A stretch of 64,000 bases of DNA, taken from positions 116,822,991-116,886,990 of the forward strand of contig NC_133166.1 in assembly GCF_040802235.1 (NCBI RefSeq), in the 5' to 3' direction. The notes under the pieces are model-generated. The model saw only the letters and a program-made list of their open reading frames with translations, was not told the DNA's origin and did no database searches. Both the position numbers and the translations under genes were made by a program. Within the stretch, counting starts at the first letter, position 1. Each line of letters opens with the position of its first letter. Of the stretch, positions 11,301-21,059 are shown one piece after another. This stretch comes from Manis javanica. Lineage: Eukaryota > Chordata > Mammalia > Pholidota > Manidae.

Positions 11301-14300
11301 GGGATAGAGTTGAAAAGACCTGGTGATGTGCTGGACTTGGAGGGGGGCGGGAAGGGAGAGGATGGTGTCATGGCGACTCTGATTCCAGGACCTGGAGGTA
11401 GGGGGCTGCTATCAACATTGGAGAAGCCTTGGGAAGGGGCAGGAGTACAGAGAGGTTATGTTTGGAATGCTGAGACACCATAATGGAGACATCACGCAGA
11501 TGTCTGGAAACTGTCTGGGGCCGGGAGAGGCAGGACTGAACAGGAGATTCAGGGTCAGCAGCATTTGGAGGGGGTCAGAGCTGGGGGCACGCAAGATGCC
11601 AGAGAGAGAGCCTGGGGAGTCTGCCCGTGGTGCTGCAGGGCTGAGTACTGGGGGCGGGCCCAGGCCATGGTGACAGGTCAGACAGGGGTGGTCCCTGGAG
11701 CCTGGGAGGGAGGAGGTGGGGACAGCAATGCAAACACTTCTCACGAGGAGAAATCGATTTGGAGGAGAAGCAGAGAAGATGGTGGGAGCTGAAGGGGCCA
11801 TGGCGTCCCATCCTCAGAGGCCACGTGTCCACGGATGGGCCAGGCCCAGTGTAGTGTGCAAGGCCACTGTGTGTGGGACTCGCGCACAAGCTCCACATGG
11901 GTGGCGCCCCTTCTCAGCACTGCCCTGCCAGCACCAGCCAGTGCCCTGCAGGTGGGCACTCAGGGGCGACTTAGTGACTAATGAGTAGGGGAGCAATGAG
12001 TGGTTGTGGGCGCTCACACTGCCGAGGAAGGTGAATGCCAGTCCTGAGGGCTGGCCTAGCATCGGAGAGCCTGGAGGCGTGCCCTGAAATGATGGAAGTG
12101 TCTCCTGCTCTGGAGAGTGACTGCCGATTCGCTGTTAAAGGCTCCATTTTCAGAGCTGCTCTGCACCAAGCTGTTGGACTGGGAGAGATTTCTGTAAGCA
12201 TCCTTCCTCCTACTGTAAGTGCAGGTGCCCTGTCCTCCACTGGGCCTCCGCTATGCTCTCTGCAGTTGCTGAGCGACTACTAAACTGCTAGGTCTTTATG
12301 TGAGTGAGTCAGGCTCAGCCCTGCCCTGAAGGGCCTCCAGCACCTACCTACCCACCACCCACTCTCTACTCACTCATCTATCTACTTTCTATCTATCTAT
12401 CTATATGTGTGTATGTATGTATGTATGTATCTATCTATCTATCATCTATCTTTATCTATCTATCTATCATCTATCTATCTATATCTATCTATATGTATGT
12501 ATGTATGTATCTATCTATCTATCTATCATCTATCTATCATCATCTGTCTATCTCTTATCTATCCATCTATCATCTATCTATCTATCATCTATCTATATCT
12601 ATCTATATGTATGTATGTATGTATCTATCTATCTATCTTCTATCATCATCATCTGTCTATCTCTTATCTATCCATCTATCATCTATCATCTATCTATCAT
12701 CTATCTATATCTATGTATCTATCTATGTATCTGTGTATCTATCTATATCTATCTGTTATCTGTCATCATCTGTCTGTATCTATATCTGTATCTATTCATC
12801 CATCATTCATCATCTATTCATCCAGGTATCAATACTGTGTCCCTATCATGTGGTAGGTGCTTGGCAAGAGCCATGCTTGATTTATTTCAGGGCAGTACAG
12901 ATATTTCCTAGCCTCCCATAGATGTCAGCCCTGTGTGGTGGGCTGGGGTCCCCTCTGGCCACTGAATTATGGTCCTGTTCTTTGTTGTAATGTAGGTACA
13001 TAAGGCTGACTGTGGCTGTGGCCTGGGAGTGGCGTGTGTATGTGTGTGTGTGTATGTGTTGTATCTTTGCATCCTACCCCTGAGCCTGGCCTAGTGCTGC
13101 CAGGCCTGGCACAGAGGAAGGGCTCAAAAAATGTGTCTGGGATCACCCATGCCAAGGTCAGCAGGGACAGGAGAGGGAAGGGGCCAAAGGGGTGGGAAAG
13201 AGGGGAGGAGGGAGATGGGTAAGTCTGGGAGGGGGAAGCATCAGCGAGCAGGGGAAGGAAAAGTGACCCAGGCACTTGAGTCCTGGGTTCGAGTGGGTGA
13301 GCATCACGGGCTTGTGGCCACCAGCTATGACCTGCTCCTGTGACTCCCTGCCTGCTGTGCTCCCCTGACCCTCTGCGTCCCCAGCACTCTGCCCCCTATG
13401 TGCAGGGTCTCCTCAGGAGGGGTGGGCGGGGAGGGGAGGGAGCACACCACCCACCAAGAATACACAAAGCAGAGGAAGAAGGGGACGGAGACCGTCAGCT
13501 GCAGCAGTGCCCAGTCACGCACACCGTAGGCCACTGTGGCCATCAGGACCTGGCCAACGCCGAAGGCCATGGTGTTCAAAGTCATCACCAGAACCCGGGC
13601 GCGTGCCGACGTCCACTCCATCACTGCAAAGAGACCACATGGGTCAGCCCGGAGCCTGCACAAGCCTCCCCCGCATGGCCCGGTCAGGTGACCTACGGAG
13701 AGCGCTGGTGTTCATCATGATGCCCGCCGCCACGAAGGCCACCAGGAAGCGGAACAGGCAGTACACGGGGAAGGTGGGGGCAAAGGCTGCCGCTGTGCCC
13801 GACACGGCCGCCTGAAGGTAGCTCCAGGTCAGCACCAGCCTGCGCCCAAACCTGCGGCAGAACCAGGGGCGGGTGGGGGGCTGGGTCCACGGGGTGCCAG
13901 GGCATCAGCCACCAGCGCCCACCCTGGGCTTGCCTGCTGAGCAGAGATTAATGCCACAGCAACATCTGTAGACCTGGGCTTGTCACCCACAGAAGGCTGG
14001 TGAGAACAGAGTCCTGGAGGCCCAGGTGGACTGAAAGAGCCTCCGACAGGGAATGAGCTCCCTGCTGGAGGTGGGGGTGTGGTTGAGCAGGTGTGTGCAG
14101 CGAACGATAGGACCCGATGAGCAGCCCCCCAGGAGAGCGGCGGAACCGAGGCCCAGAGGAGGTACAGCCTTGCTCAGCCGCACAGCTGGAGGCACAGCTG
14201 GAGGGTGTCAGGAGCAAGACCCACCCACAGGCATTCCAACTGCCAGCAGAGAGCTTCCTCCCTAGACCCAGCTGCGACATGCCAGCTCAGGGCCAGCGAG

Positions 14301-15536
14301 GGCCAGGGGACTGGGAGCACAGGCGCAGCGAGGGAAAAGGGGCCTCCCTGTCCCCGGGGAACTCACCTGTCAGAGATACGGCCACACACTGCAGCTCCCA
14401 CCAGGACTCCAGACAGGTAGATGGACTGGGCCATGGGCTTCAGGGCCTGGGAGTCACACACCAGGTCCCACTGGCAGGGGAGGAGGGCAGCTGAGCCCAG
14501 GTGGGAGGGCAGAGGAGCTACGTGGGAAGGCTCCAGGGTGGTGGGTGCGGGTGGGTGGGCTGCTCCTCTCCAGGTGCGTCTGCCCTCCCCTGCCCGGTCC
14601 ACTCTGCAGCAGCCGCTGGGGCTGGCATCTCCTTCCCACTTTCTGAGGCTACCACCCTCAGGTTCCACGAAGAGACCTGCGCACCTGCTGAGATGGGCCG
14701 CCCCTCGCCCCTTTCCAGATCTGCCTGATGCTACCTCCTGAGGACACCCCCAGGAACCGAGGGAATTGTCCCCAAGCTCCCCTGAGACAGGTGGAGGAAG
14801 CGGGCCCAGGGGTGCAGAGAGCTGCCTGAGCTGCAGCCGACAAGCGGCAGCAAGGGCAGCCTGGTCGCCCAGGGCTCCCACTCTTCCTGGTCGTCCAGGG
14901 CTCCCACTCTTCCACAAGCCTGGGGCTGGTACCCACCTGTAGGGTGATACCTGCTACCAGCCCCCCTTTAGGCAATGTGGCCTAGGAAGGGCTGGGAGCC
15001 TGCCTGCCAGCAAGGAGGCCCGTGGAAGTGGGTGCCTCCCAGGACCAGGCCATTCTGAGTCCTGCCAAATGGGAGCTCTGAGTTTGGCCTCTAGGGTCCC
15101 AGGACTTGGGGAGTGGGTTGGGGGAGGCCCTTACCTCGGCCACGATGGTGGAGGTGAAGGTGCTGTGGTCGTACACCCAGCCGTCCACACACGGCTCCGT
15201 GGCAGCCTCGCTCCAGTTGGTGGCTGTGGTGTTGGGATCCAGGAGCTGCCACTGTGGTTGGCGGAAGCGGCGACATGGGTGGGGCCCGTGGTTGGGGCCT
15301 GGTGGGATGGAGACCGTCAGGAGGTCCTTGGGGCCCAGGGCCCCAGGGGCACTGGCCTGAGCAGTGCCATTGTCCAGGAGGGGCACCCAGCAGCGGTGGC
15401 TGGGCACAGCAGCCGAGAAGTTCTCCAGCATGTTCTGGGTAGTGAGCCAAATGGTGGGGACCACCAGGGCCACTGTCTGGAGAGCCTGGAACCTGCCCAG
15501 GCCACCCACTTGGTCCAGGAGTTCAGGAAATGCCAT
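8267..15536 (-). CDS. SLC22A12: SLC22A12 (URAT1) urate/anion exchanger, complete gene
   Basis: The coding exons, in gene order, are 15536-15135, 14470-14367, 13851-13697, 13623-13455, 10823-10700, 10560-10445, 9758-9544, 9083-8975, 8768-8565 and 8330-8267. They join to 1662 nt, 553 residues, the length of human URAT1, with GT-AG at every junction and no frame break. Start is MAFPELL, the first ATG in its frame (an upstream in-frame GTG is ignored). It is a 12-TM major facilitator: TM1, then a large glycosylated extracellular loop with Cys residues and N-x-T/S sites (res. about 39-121). The MFS motif DRFGRR is at 168-173 and AESARWL at 280-286. W357, K393, F449 and R477, linked to urate transport in human URAT1, are kept. 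Positions 35 (Asn), 245 (Gln) and 365 (Tyr) differ from human. The tail is STRF, a PDZ ligand (human STQF binds PDZK1). Role: apical proximal-tubule urate reabsorption in exchange for organic anions. Confidence 0.96.
8565..8768 (-). CDS. SLC22A12: SLC22A12 coding exon 9 (res. 465-533)
   Basis: The exon is 204 nt and encodes [19 protein letters not shown] (Arg477 and Ile481 present), TM11, TM12 and [18 protein letters not shown]. Donor GTGAGT. Confidence 0.95.
8975..9083 (-). CDS. SLC22A12: SLC22A12 coding exon 8 (res. 429-465)
   Basis: The exon is 109 nt and encodes [20 protein letters not shown], then TM10 and the conserved [11 protein letters not shown]. Phe449 is kept. The acceptor region CACAGAG could be read one repeat later; the choice made keeps the frame. 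Confidence 0.93.
9096..9135 (+). other. G-rich tract in SLC22A12 intron 7
   Basis: Runs of four to seven G (GGGG, GGGGGG, GGGGGGG, GGGGG) with short loops make a possible G-quadruplex on the plus strand, which is the template strand of SLC22A12. Confidence 0.4.
9200..9480 (+). repeat. L2 (CR1-type LINE) fragment
   Basis: The sequence from GGGAGTCCTCCTTGATCCCC through CTCAGGCCTCCATCATCTC follows the L2 reverse-transcriptase region closely. It is a sense-strand fragment in SLC22A12 intron 7, heavily diverged. Confidence 0.6.
9544..9758 (-). CDS. SLC22A12: SLC22A12 coding exon 7 (res. 357-429)
   Basis: The exon is 215 nt and encodes TM7 to TM9: [23 protein letters not shown] (Lys393 kept) and [10 protein letters not shown]. 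Residue 365 is Tyr, where human has Phe. Confidence 0.95.
9880..10260 (+). repeat. Old interspersed repeat with ZNF143-like head
   Basis: It begins with ACTACATTTCCCAGATTCCC (9885 onward), followed by a segment like GGCCAATAGGAGGCAC and a pyrimidine-rich tail. I know this order from a recurring mammalian interspersed repeat but cannot name the family with certainty. It sits in SLC22A12 intron 6. The head also resembles the full ZNF143 site. Confidence 0.4.
10445..10560 (-). CDS. SLC22A12: SLC22A12 coding exon 6 (res. 319-357)
   Basis: The exon is 116 nt and encodes [11 protein letters not shown]...RTCVSTLC plus TG of Trp357: the end of the central cytoplasmic loop and entry to TM7. Trp357 is a substrate-pocket residue in human URAT1. 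Confidence 0.93.
10700..10823 (-). CDS. SLC22A12: SLC22A12 coding exon 5 (res. 277-318)
   Basis: The exon is 124 nt and encodes [10 protein letters not shown] and the large cytoplasmic loop with [11 protein letters not shown]. The family AESxRWL motif is intact. It ends ATGGAG before GTGAGG. Confidence 0.95.
12365..12830. repeat. Compound (ATCT/ATGT) tetranucleotide repeat with ~110 bp higher-order copies
   Basis: About 465 bases consist almost only of TATC and TATG units with CATC interruptions, in SLC22A12 intron 4. The ATATGTATGT block recurs at 12491 and 12605 (114 bp apart), and CATCTGTCTA recurs at 12541 and 12650 (109 bp apart). A segment of about 110 bp was therefore duplicated within the array. 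Every plus-strand frame is open here for composition reasons only. Confidence 0.95.
13034..13062. repeat. TG-rich microsatellite
   Basis: An interrupted GTGTGT/GTAT run lies in SLC22A12 intron 4. It is short and imperfect. Confidence 0.7.
13455..13623 (-). CDS. SLC22A12: SLC22A12 coding exon 4 (res. 221-277)
   Basis: The exon is 169 nt, from [10 protein letters not shown] through TM5 and TM6 to VYSW, with donor GTGGGT. Phe241 is kept; residue 245 is Gln (His in human). Confidence 0.95.
13697..13851 (-). CDS. SLC22A12: SLC22A12 coding exon 3 (res. 169-221)
   Basis: The exon is 155 nt and encodes [11 protein letters not shown] and onward: the MFS motif end, TM3 and TM4 (ending IMMNTSAL). Donor GTAGGT. 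The next intron is only 73 bases (13624-13696). Confidence 0.95.
14367..14470 (-). CDS. SLC22A12: SLC22A12 coding exon 2 (res. 135-169)
   Basis: The exon is 104 nt and starts WDLVCDS after a CCAG acceptor. It encodes TM2 (about 147-165) and the start of the MFS loop motif; Arg169 is split AG|G. The length is identical in the paralogue. Confidence 0.95.
15135..15536 (-). CDS. SLC22A12: SLC22A12 coding exon 1 (res. 1-134)
   Basis: The exon is 402 nt, phase 0, and ends ...TIVAE before GTAAGG. It encodes TM1 and the large first extracellular loop with its conserved Cys and N-glycosylation sites (NFS, NGT, NTT, NWS). Residue 35 is Asn (Ser in human). The 3' half is about 92% identical to SLC22A11 exon 1; the 5' half is much less alike. 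Confidence 0.95.
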
Positions 15537-15912
15537 GGAGCCTCCCAGTGGGCCTGGTGGAGGTACCCACTTCACAGGGGCCGATCCAGGGCAAAGGGGC
15601 TGCCGCGGGGAGCCTGCTCACCGCACAGCAGTGCCGGCGTGGCCAGCCGGGAGGCCCGGAGCATGGCAGCGGCCACCGGCTGCTCTGACTCTGGGTCGGG
15701 CTCTCTGCTCGCCCGCCCAGCAGCTGTCGCTCAGGGGCTGCGGCCGGGCCCTGTGGCTGCGGGGTGCGACCCTGAAGCCACCTGCATCTCCACAGACAGG
15801 GAACTGTACCTCCAGGGACACTAAATCTGAGAAGTGGGGGAAATGGAGACCGAAGCCACCAGACTGGAATTAAACTGAGCAGGTGACCCTCATGGAACAG
15901 GGGTAATCATTC

Positions 15913-15930
15913 CCTCAGTCAAAGTTTAAC
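15913..15930 (-). promoter_or_regulatory. SLC22A12: HNF1-like element upstream of SLC22A12
   Basis: On the gene strand it reads GTTAAACTTTGACTGAGG, 377 bases upstream of the ATG (measured to its near end). The first 13 bases match 10 of 13 positions of the HNF1 palindrome GTTAATNATTAAC; the CAAAG core is also HNF4-like. A second weaker HNF1-like match lies next to it at 15902-15914. HNF1A and HNF4A are known regulators of human URAT1. The same element occurs upstream of SLC22A11. Confidence 0.5.
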
Positions 15931-15939
15931 CTGGCTCTG

Positions 15940-17335
15940 AGGGAGGCAGGTATGCGAAGAGTAGCAGCTCCCTCCCTTCGTGGCAGGGCACCCCGCCACC
16001 AGCCGGCTCTCTGGCAGTGGGGGGGGCCTTGGCCCCCTGACTGCCTCCTGGGGTGGGTATACTGGTGCTGTGGGCTGACCCAGGAGGGGCACCAACCAGG
16101 GATCCTCCTGACCTTGGGGCTGGCAGGAGTGTGGAACATCACAGGCACTGTAGGCCCTCCGCGTATGGCCGTGGGCGGCCAGGTGACCTGCAGGCATCTG
16201 AACCCAAGTCCCCAGCCCGCGTAGCCCACCCTCTGGCCCATGGCCCCTCACTTCTACCCACCTGCCATCGCTGATGCCCATTCCCCTGGGCTGCCACCTT
16301 CAGCCGAGCCCTCAGTGGGGCTTTCCAATGTCACCAGACACCCCCTGGGCTCCTCCAGCTCAATTTGCCCAAAGCACCCCAAGATTGCTTCTCACTCCCC
16401 AGATTTGCCTCTCTCAAGGGGTCTCCACTTGGCTGCGCCTCCCATGGCTGCACTCACTGACCAGGAGCCAGGGTCCTTGTCACCCTCCTGCTTCTTACCT
16501 CCCAGTCCATCAGTGGCTAAGCCCTGCTCCCCATCCACAGCTGTCCCCCCCCACCTCTGTTCCTGCCCCTTGAAGCCACCCCCCATACTGCAAAACCCTC
16601 CTGTCAAATGCTGCTCAAAAGCCAGGGGGTTTCCTCTCGACGGTAGCTGGCTCACACCTCCCACGGCAAGGACAGGGGGGATGCAGTGCCTGCTGGGGGC
16701 AAGGGGTTTAGGAAAGGTAGGACTGGGGCCAAGAGAGGCCCCCTTGGTTGTGACAGTTGATTCTCCAGGCTGAAGGACCAGAGACTACAAGGCAGCAACG
16801 AAGTGTGTGTGCATGTCTGTGCACAAGTGCGTGAGTGTGTGTGTGCGTGTGTGTGCGTGTGTGTGAGATGGGTGGCAGATAGAGGGAGGCAATGCCGCAG
16901 TGATGGTGACCCAGCCATTTGTTCTCATGTGCTTCGGGGCACAAGGCCACCCATTTTAGGAATAACTCGCACCACTTATTTTTGCCTTGCCCCCTCTGCC
17001 CTCTGCCCATCGTGCAGCTCACCAGGTTCAGCCTCTTTGCCTCCCTGGCCTCTGTGCCCAGCTCACCCACTGCTTCCCGCCTGTGCCCGGTGCTGGCCCG
17101 ATGGGTTCCTGCCCTTGGGCCACATCCCCGCACACACCAGAGGTGCCTCGTCCCCCAGGGGCTTGGAGGTGGCAGTGGAGCCCTACTGTCACACTGCCCT
17201 GAACCCTTCTGTTACTGTCCAGCTCGTCTCGTTTCTAGCCAGCTGCTGGATGGCAGGGACCCTCCTGAGAGCATCCTGGGAACCCAGCACTGTTTGGACA
17301 GCAAATGCAAGTTCTGTAAGACTTGTTTCAGCTGG
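15940..17335. other. Intergenic DNA upstream of SLC22A12
   Basis: No gene is recognised. The DNA is GC-rich and holds a GT-rich microsatellite (about 16803-16866). The short frames are not supported by any recognisable protein. Confidence 0.6.
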
Positions 17336-17500
17336 TTTTAAAAAGAGCTTCTATTTTTTTATTATGAAATTAATGTATACACCTTCCCCCAAATTCAGAA
17401 ATATTGAGAAGTATAAAGAAAACAAGGTTCACTCCTAAACTCACCAAGCAGTGATCACCACTGTTAACACTTTGGGGTAAATGCTTCCAAACTCTGTTTA
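17335..17500 (-). repeat. Old L1 3'-end fragment, antisense
   Basis: The order 'attatgaaattaatgtatac' ... 'agtataaagaaaacaa' ... 'gatcaccactgttaacac' follows the reverse complement of the 3' end of old L1M-type elements. It is diverged and truncated. Confidence 0.5.
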
Positions 17501-18169
17501 GTCACTGGCGTGTTCAGCTTCAGGCCGAGGCTACAAGCCGAGCTACAGCTGCTTTTGTGAGGTCCACATGAAAAGCCTCTGATTTTTAGCTAGTGATTCT
17601 AGCCTATTCACATTTATTGGGATCTCTGTCAAGTTTGGACTTTCGGTATGTTTTCTTCTTTGCCATATTTTCCCTTTAAATCTTTGTTTGCTAGTTCTTA
17701 TTTTCTACTGCATCCATTGTGTTTTCATGTTCTGTTTTTCTTCTCTCTTGGTTTGGCAATGGTACTTTTTATTTCTGTTAGGCTTATATTTGAACAAACA
17801 AACTAAGACATATTTTATACCATCTCCTCTTTTCAAACCTCCCCCCTCCTTCTCCATCCTCCCTCATAGATGTCCTTTCTCCTTCTTTCACTAAGAAAAT
17901 AGAAGCCATCAGAAGCCAACAGTCTGACCTCTCAGCAGCCCACCCGCCTCGGTGGGCCCACGTCCTGCCTTCCCTCCTGCCCCGGAGATGGTCTGCTCGC
18001 CGCCCCTCATCCCAGCCGGTCTCTCCACGTGTGCCCCGAAACCCAGCTCCCCACCTGCTCCCTCCTCTCCCTCTCTCCTTGGTGTCTTTCCCTCCCTGCT
18101 GGATAAAGCCCCCCCAAAATACAAGCATGCTGTTTTTCCTCCTATCCTCAAAAAAGCCCTTTTCCTTTT

Positions 18170-18610
18170 AGCTCCTCTTCTCTCTTCAGCTGCCACCCCC
18201 CATTTCTGCTCCTATTTACAGTACAATCCCATGAAAGCGCTGCCAACGCTCATCAAGTTCTCTCTTCCCGCTCTCCTTTGGATTCATTCCCATCAAGTCT
18301 TTGGCCCTGTCATTCCACGGACGCCAGTGAACTCACCACTGCTGGTTGCAGTGGCATTTTTTGCCCTCATCTTGCTCGAGTCACCGCAGCTCTGACCCTC
18401 CCCACTCCAGAAGACCCCTCCCCCCTGGGCCTGCAGGGCTCGCTGGCTCTCCAGCCCTCACCACCCGCTTCTCAGCCTCTTTTGCTGGCTCCTGGTCTTC
18501 CCACCGCGCTCTTACCGGCAGGGGCCGCAGGGCTCTATCCTTGGTCCTGTCTCTGTCTTCTCTATCTTTGGGATAATTCGCATCTTCAAGGACCTCTTCT
18601 CGGAATGCTA
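18170..18610 (+). repeat. L2 LINE fragment (RT region)
   Basis: Successive blocks (TGGATTCATTCCCATCAAG, CCAGTGAACTCACCACTG, CCCTCATCTTGCTCGAGTC, TCTCAGCCTCTTTTGCTGG, CTATCCTTGGTCCTGTC) match the well-known L2 ORF2 order on the plus strand. Many indels show it is ancient. Confidence 0.7.
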
Positions 18611-19221
18611 GACTTTAACCCAACTGCCTAAATTTAGGGGCTTGTTAAAATAAGATAGAGCCACTCCTGCTGGGGGCACCGCATCAGCACACTGAAACTG
18701 ATCATTTTCGTGTCCCTGTTAATGCTCTGCTTGACCAGGAAAGTGGGATATCCATTCAGCCAGTCCCCAAACCCATGCCAGCTATGGCCTCTAATCTTAT
18801 TTTCTTGTTCCTTCTTACTCCAAACAAGGGTGACTATATGGCCCCAGCCAATCAGGTTTTTCCAATTTTTCTCTTCTTTGTTCTTTATTCTTTATCCTAT
18901 AGAGGATTTCTGCTCTGTCCCATTTTGCAATTCTATGAATGGAAAAGTGTCCACTTCATGAAGTGTTAAATAAAGTGTGTTTGTACCACCCAAACTGTCT
19001 TCTTTAATCACTTTAAGCAGTTTTTGGTGATGAGGATGGGATTCTAAGTCGATTGCTAAAGGCTTGGAGGATGAGACATACAGACAAATGCCCACTGACC
19101 CTTAGAGTTCACTGTTCTTCTCCTGGTTACTGAAGGCTATGGGTAAGTCACTCTCAGATATGAGCTCTGCTCCCTCGTGTGCAGCTCTCTGATCCAAACA
19201 AAATTTATTTTAAAAAAAACC

Positions 19222-19250
19222 ATATATATATATATATATACATGTAGTTC
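19222..19250. repeat. (AT)n microsatellite
   Basis: A run of about ten AT units within the ERV-like stretch follows an A-rich tract. Confidence 0.8.
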
Positions 19251-20158
19251 CTAGAAAGGTTCTGGGTAGTTATATTAGGAATCTGCAACTACAGGTGGTG
19301 GCCATGACAGGACACACGAAGGTAAGTAAGTCCATGCAGAAACCACTAAGGGTCTTCGTGGGGAAATTCATTAAGACAAGAAATTCAGACTGGCCAACAG
19401 CACGTCAAAATCTAAGTAGCTGCAAGTCAAACTATTAAAAGCCATCAGGGTGCCCACCATTGTGAGGAAATTCCCTCATGAAAGGAATATAGATCTATTG
19501 CTAATGGGAATCTCAGAAGCCGGAGCTGCAAAACTGGGCCCAGGTCAAGCACTTAGAAGCTGTTAGAGTGCTTGCCACCTACTCCAAGGCTCCCGTGCTA
19601 GGAAGCTGGTCACAGAACGGTCCCACACGAGGCTACCTAATAACCTCAAGAAAATTTCCATGCAAACAAGGTTCACTGTGAAATCCCGTGAAACCCCAAC
19701 CCAGCAGCACATCCCTCTTGGTATTATTTTGGCTCTGAAATTACAACGGTCATCATGCCGATTAGATGAGATTGTTTATTTCAGAAACGCACTTGAAAGT
19801 AAGGGTTCCTAAATGAACAAACAGAATGGGATACCTATTTCAGTTGTTACACAAAAGCCTCCAAAAGCCTTCAAGATTCCAAAATAGCTTCATTGAAAGA
19901 GTCATTGCAAAAGGCTAGTGAGAAACTAAAGATACCAGAGGTACCTAAAACAAAAGCCTGTAGGGCCGACTCCTCCTGCGCACCTCTGATTGCTCGCAGT
20001 CCACTCACACTTTCTCGGAACCGCCTTTCCCCTCTGAAGAGATCACAGGTCCATCAACAGAGGTCCGCCAAGTTAGTAGCCTTATAGCTGCAATAGCTCC
20101 ACGGCCAGAACCCTCTTTGGGGTCCATTGTCAAAATGCTGGCCCAGAATCAACTGCGA

Positions 20159-20420
20159 CACTGGAAAAGAGATTGCCCTCGGGGGCTGTGTGCAAATCCT
20201 TTGACACCAACTCAAATGCACCCATTTCTGCCTGCAAAGGAGGCTCTCCATAAGGGCCGCTCCCAGGGCTGATGGGACTCCACGGGATTCTCCAGTAAAC
20301 TGCTGCCAGTTATTCCCTTCAACAGCCAAGGGGAAATAAAGATTAAGATTAATGGGGAACCTTGACAAACTCTGGTAGATACTGGGGCTATATCATTAAA
20401 CCCCACTTGCTCCGGAAGCT
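20159..20420 (+). pseudogene. ERV gag-NC/protease remnant
   Basis: This is the segment of the ERV with readable protein similarity: an NC-like end (HWKRDCPRG), an interrupting TGA, then a short protease N-terminus with the catalytic DTG triad. A second TGA stands four codons before the DTG codons. It cannot make a working enzyme. The identification rests on motif order only. Confidence 0.55.
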
Positions 20421-21059
20421 GTGGCTGGGACCCTGGGCAAACTGGCAGAAGCTGGCACGGGGTGAGAATTCCTACTGGAGTCAGCTCTCCCAACCTCCGC
20501 TGTGCCCCACTGAGAAAGGAAGGTGAAATTTCACATGTCCCTTCCTTTCCGAATCCAGATTCTTGTGAATTTGGGTACCCACTGGCTGTCGATCCTTTGT
20601 CTCCCACGGACAGCTACTGCCATCTTTGTTGTCTCGAATTGTGTCCTGATGACTTGGCTTGGCGGTCTGCCTGGAGCATGCGGCGTGTAGGTGCATATGC
20701 AGAAAGCTCAGCCCTCAGGTTGGGGGCCCAAAAATATGGCTGGACAGAAATATGGGTTGCACCCCATTTGTGGCTAGGTGCTCCCCTCTGTTGCCAGGGG
20801 AGTTGTCTAAGGCCCTCTTTCCTCTGGCCATCTTTGGGAGCGGCCCTGGATTGTGAAGAGCAGTACCTTTGGTATTTCCTCTTTGGCGACGCCTCTTGCA
20901 TCTCAGGGGTTGTTCAGTACTGCCAGGAGTATTTATTGTGTGCTCTGGCTGAAACTTGACAAGATATTTCAAAGGATTTTGAAAAAAAAAAAAAGTAGTT
21001 GTATGGTCAGAAGTTGGTCAGATTGGAAGCTGATATTCAGACCCTGATAGGAAGCTTTT

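Noticed and set aside
12304-12921. Three overlapping plus-strand open frames of 149-205 codons (Tyr/Leu/Ser/Ile-rich)
   Set aside because: They are a by-product of the ATCT tetranucleotide array, which lacks stops in all frames; they lie in an intron of SLC22A12.
15537-15575. In-frame 13-codon N-terminal extension of SLC22A12
   Set aside because: The upstream codon is GTG, not ATG; MAF is the family start and the first ATG in the frame.
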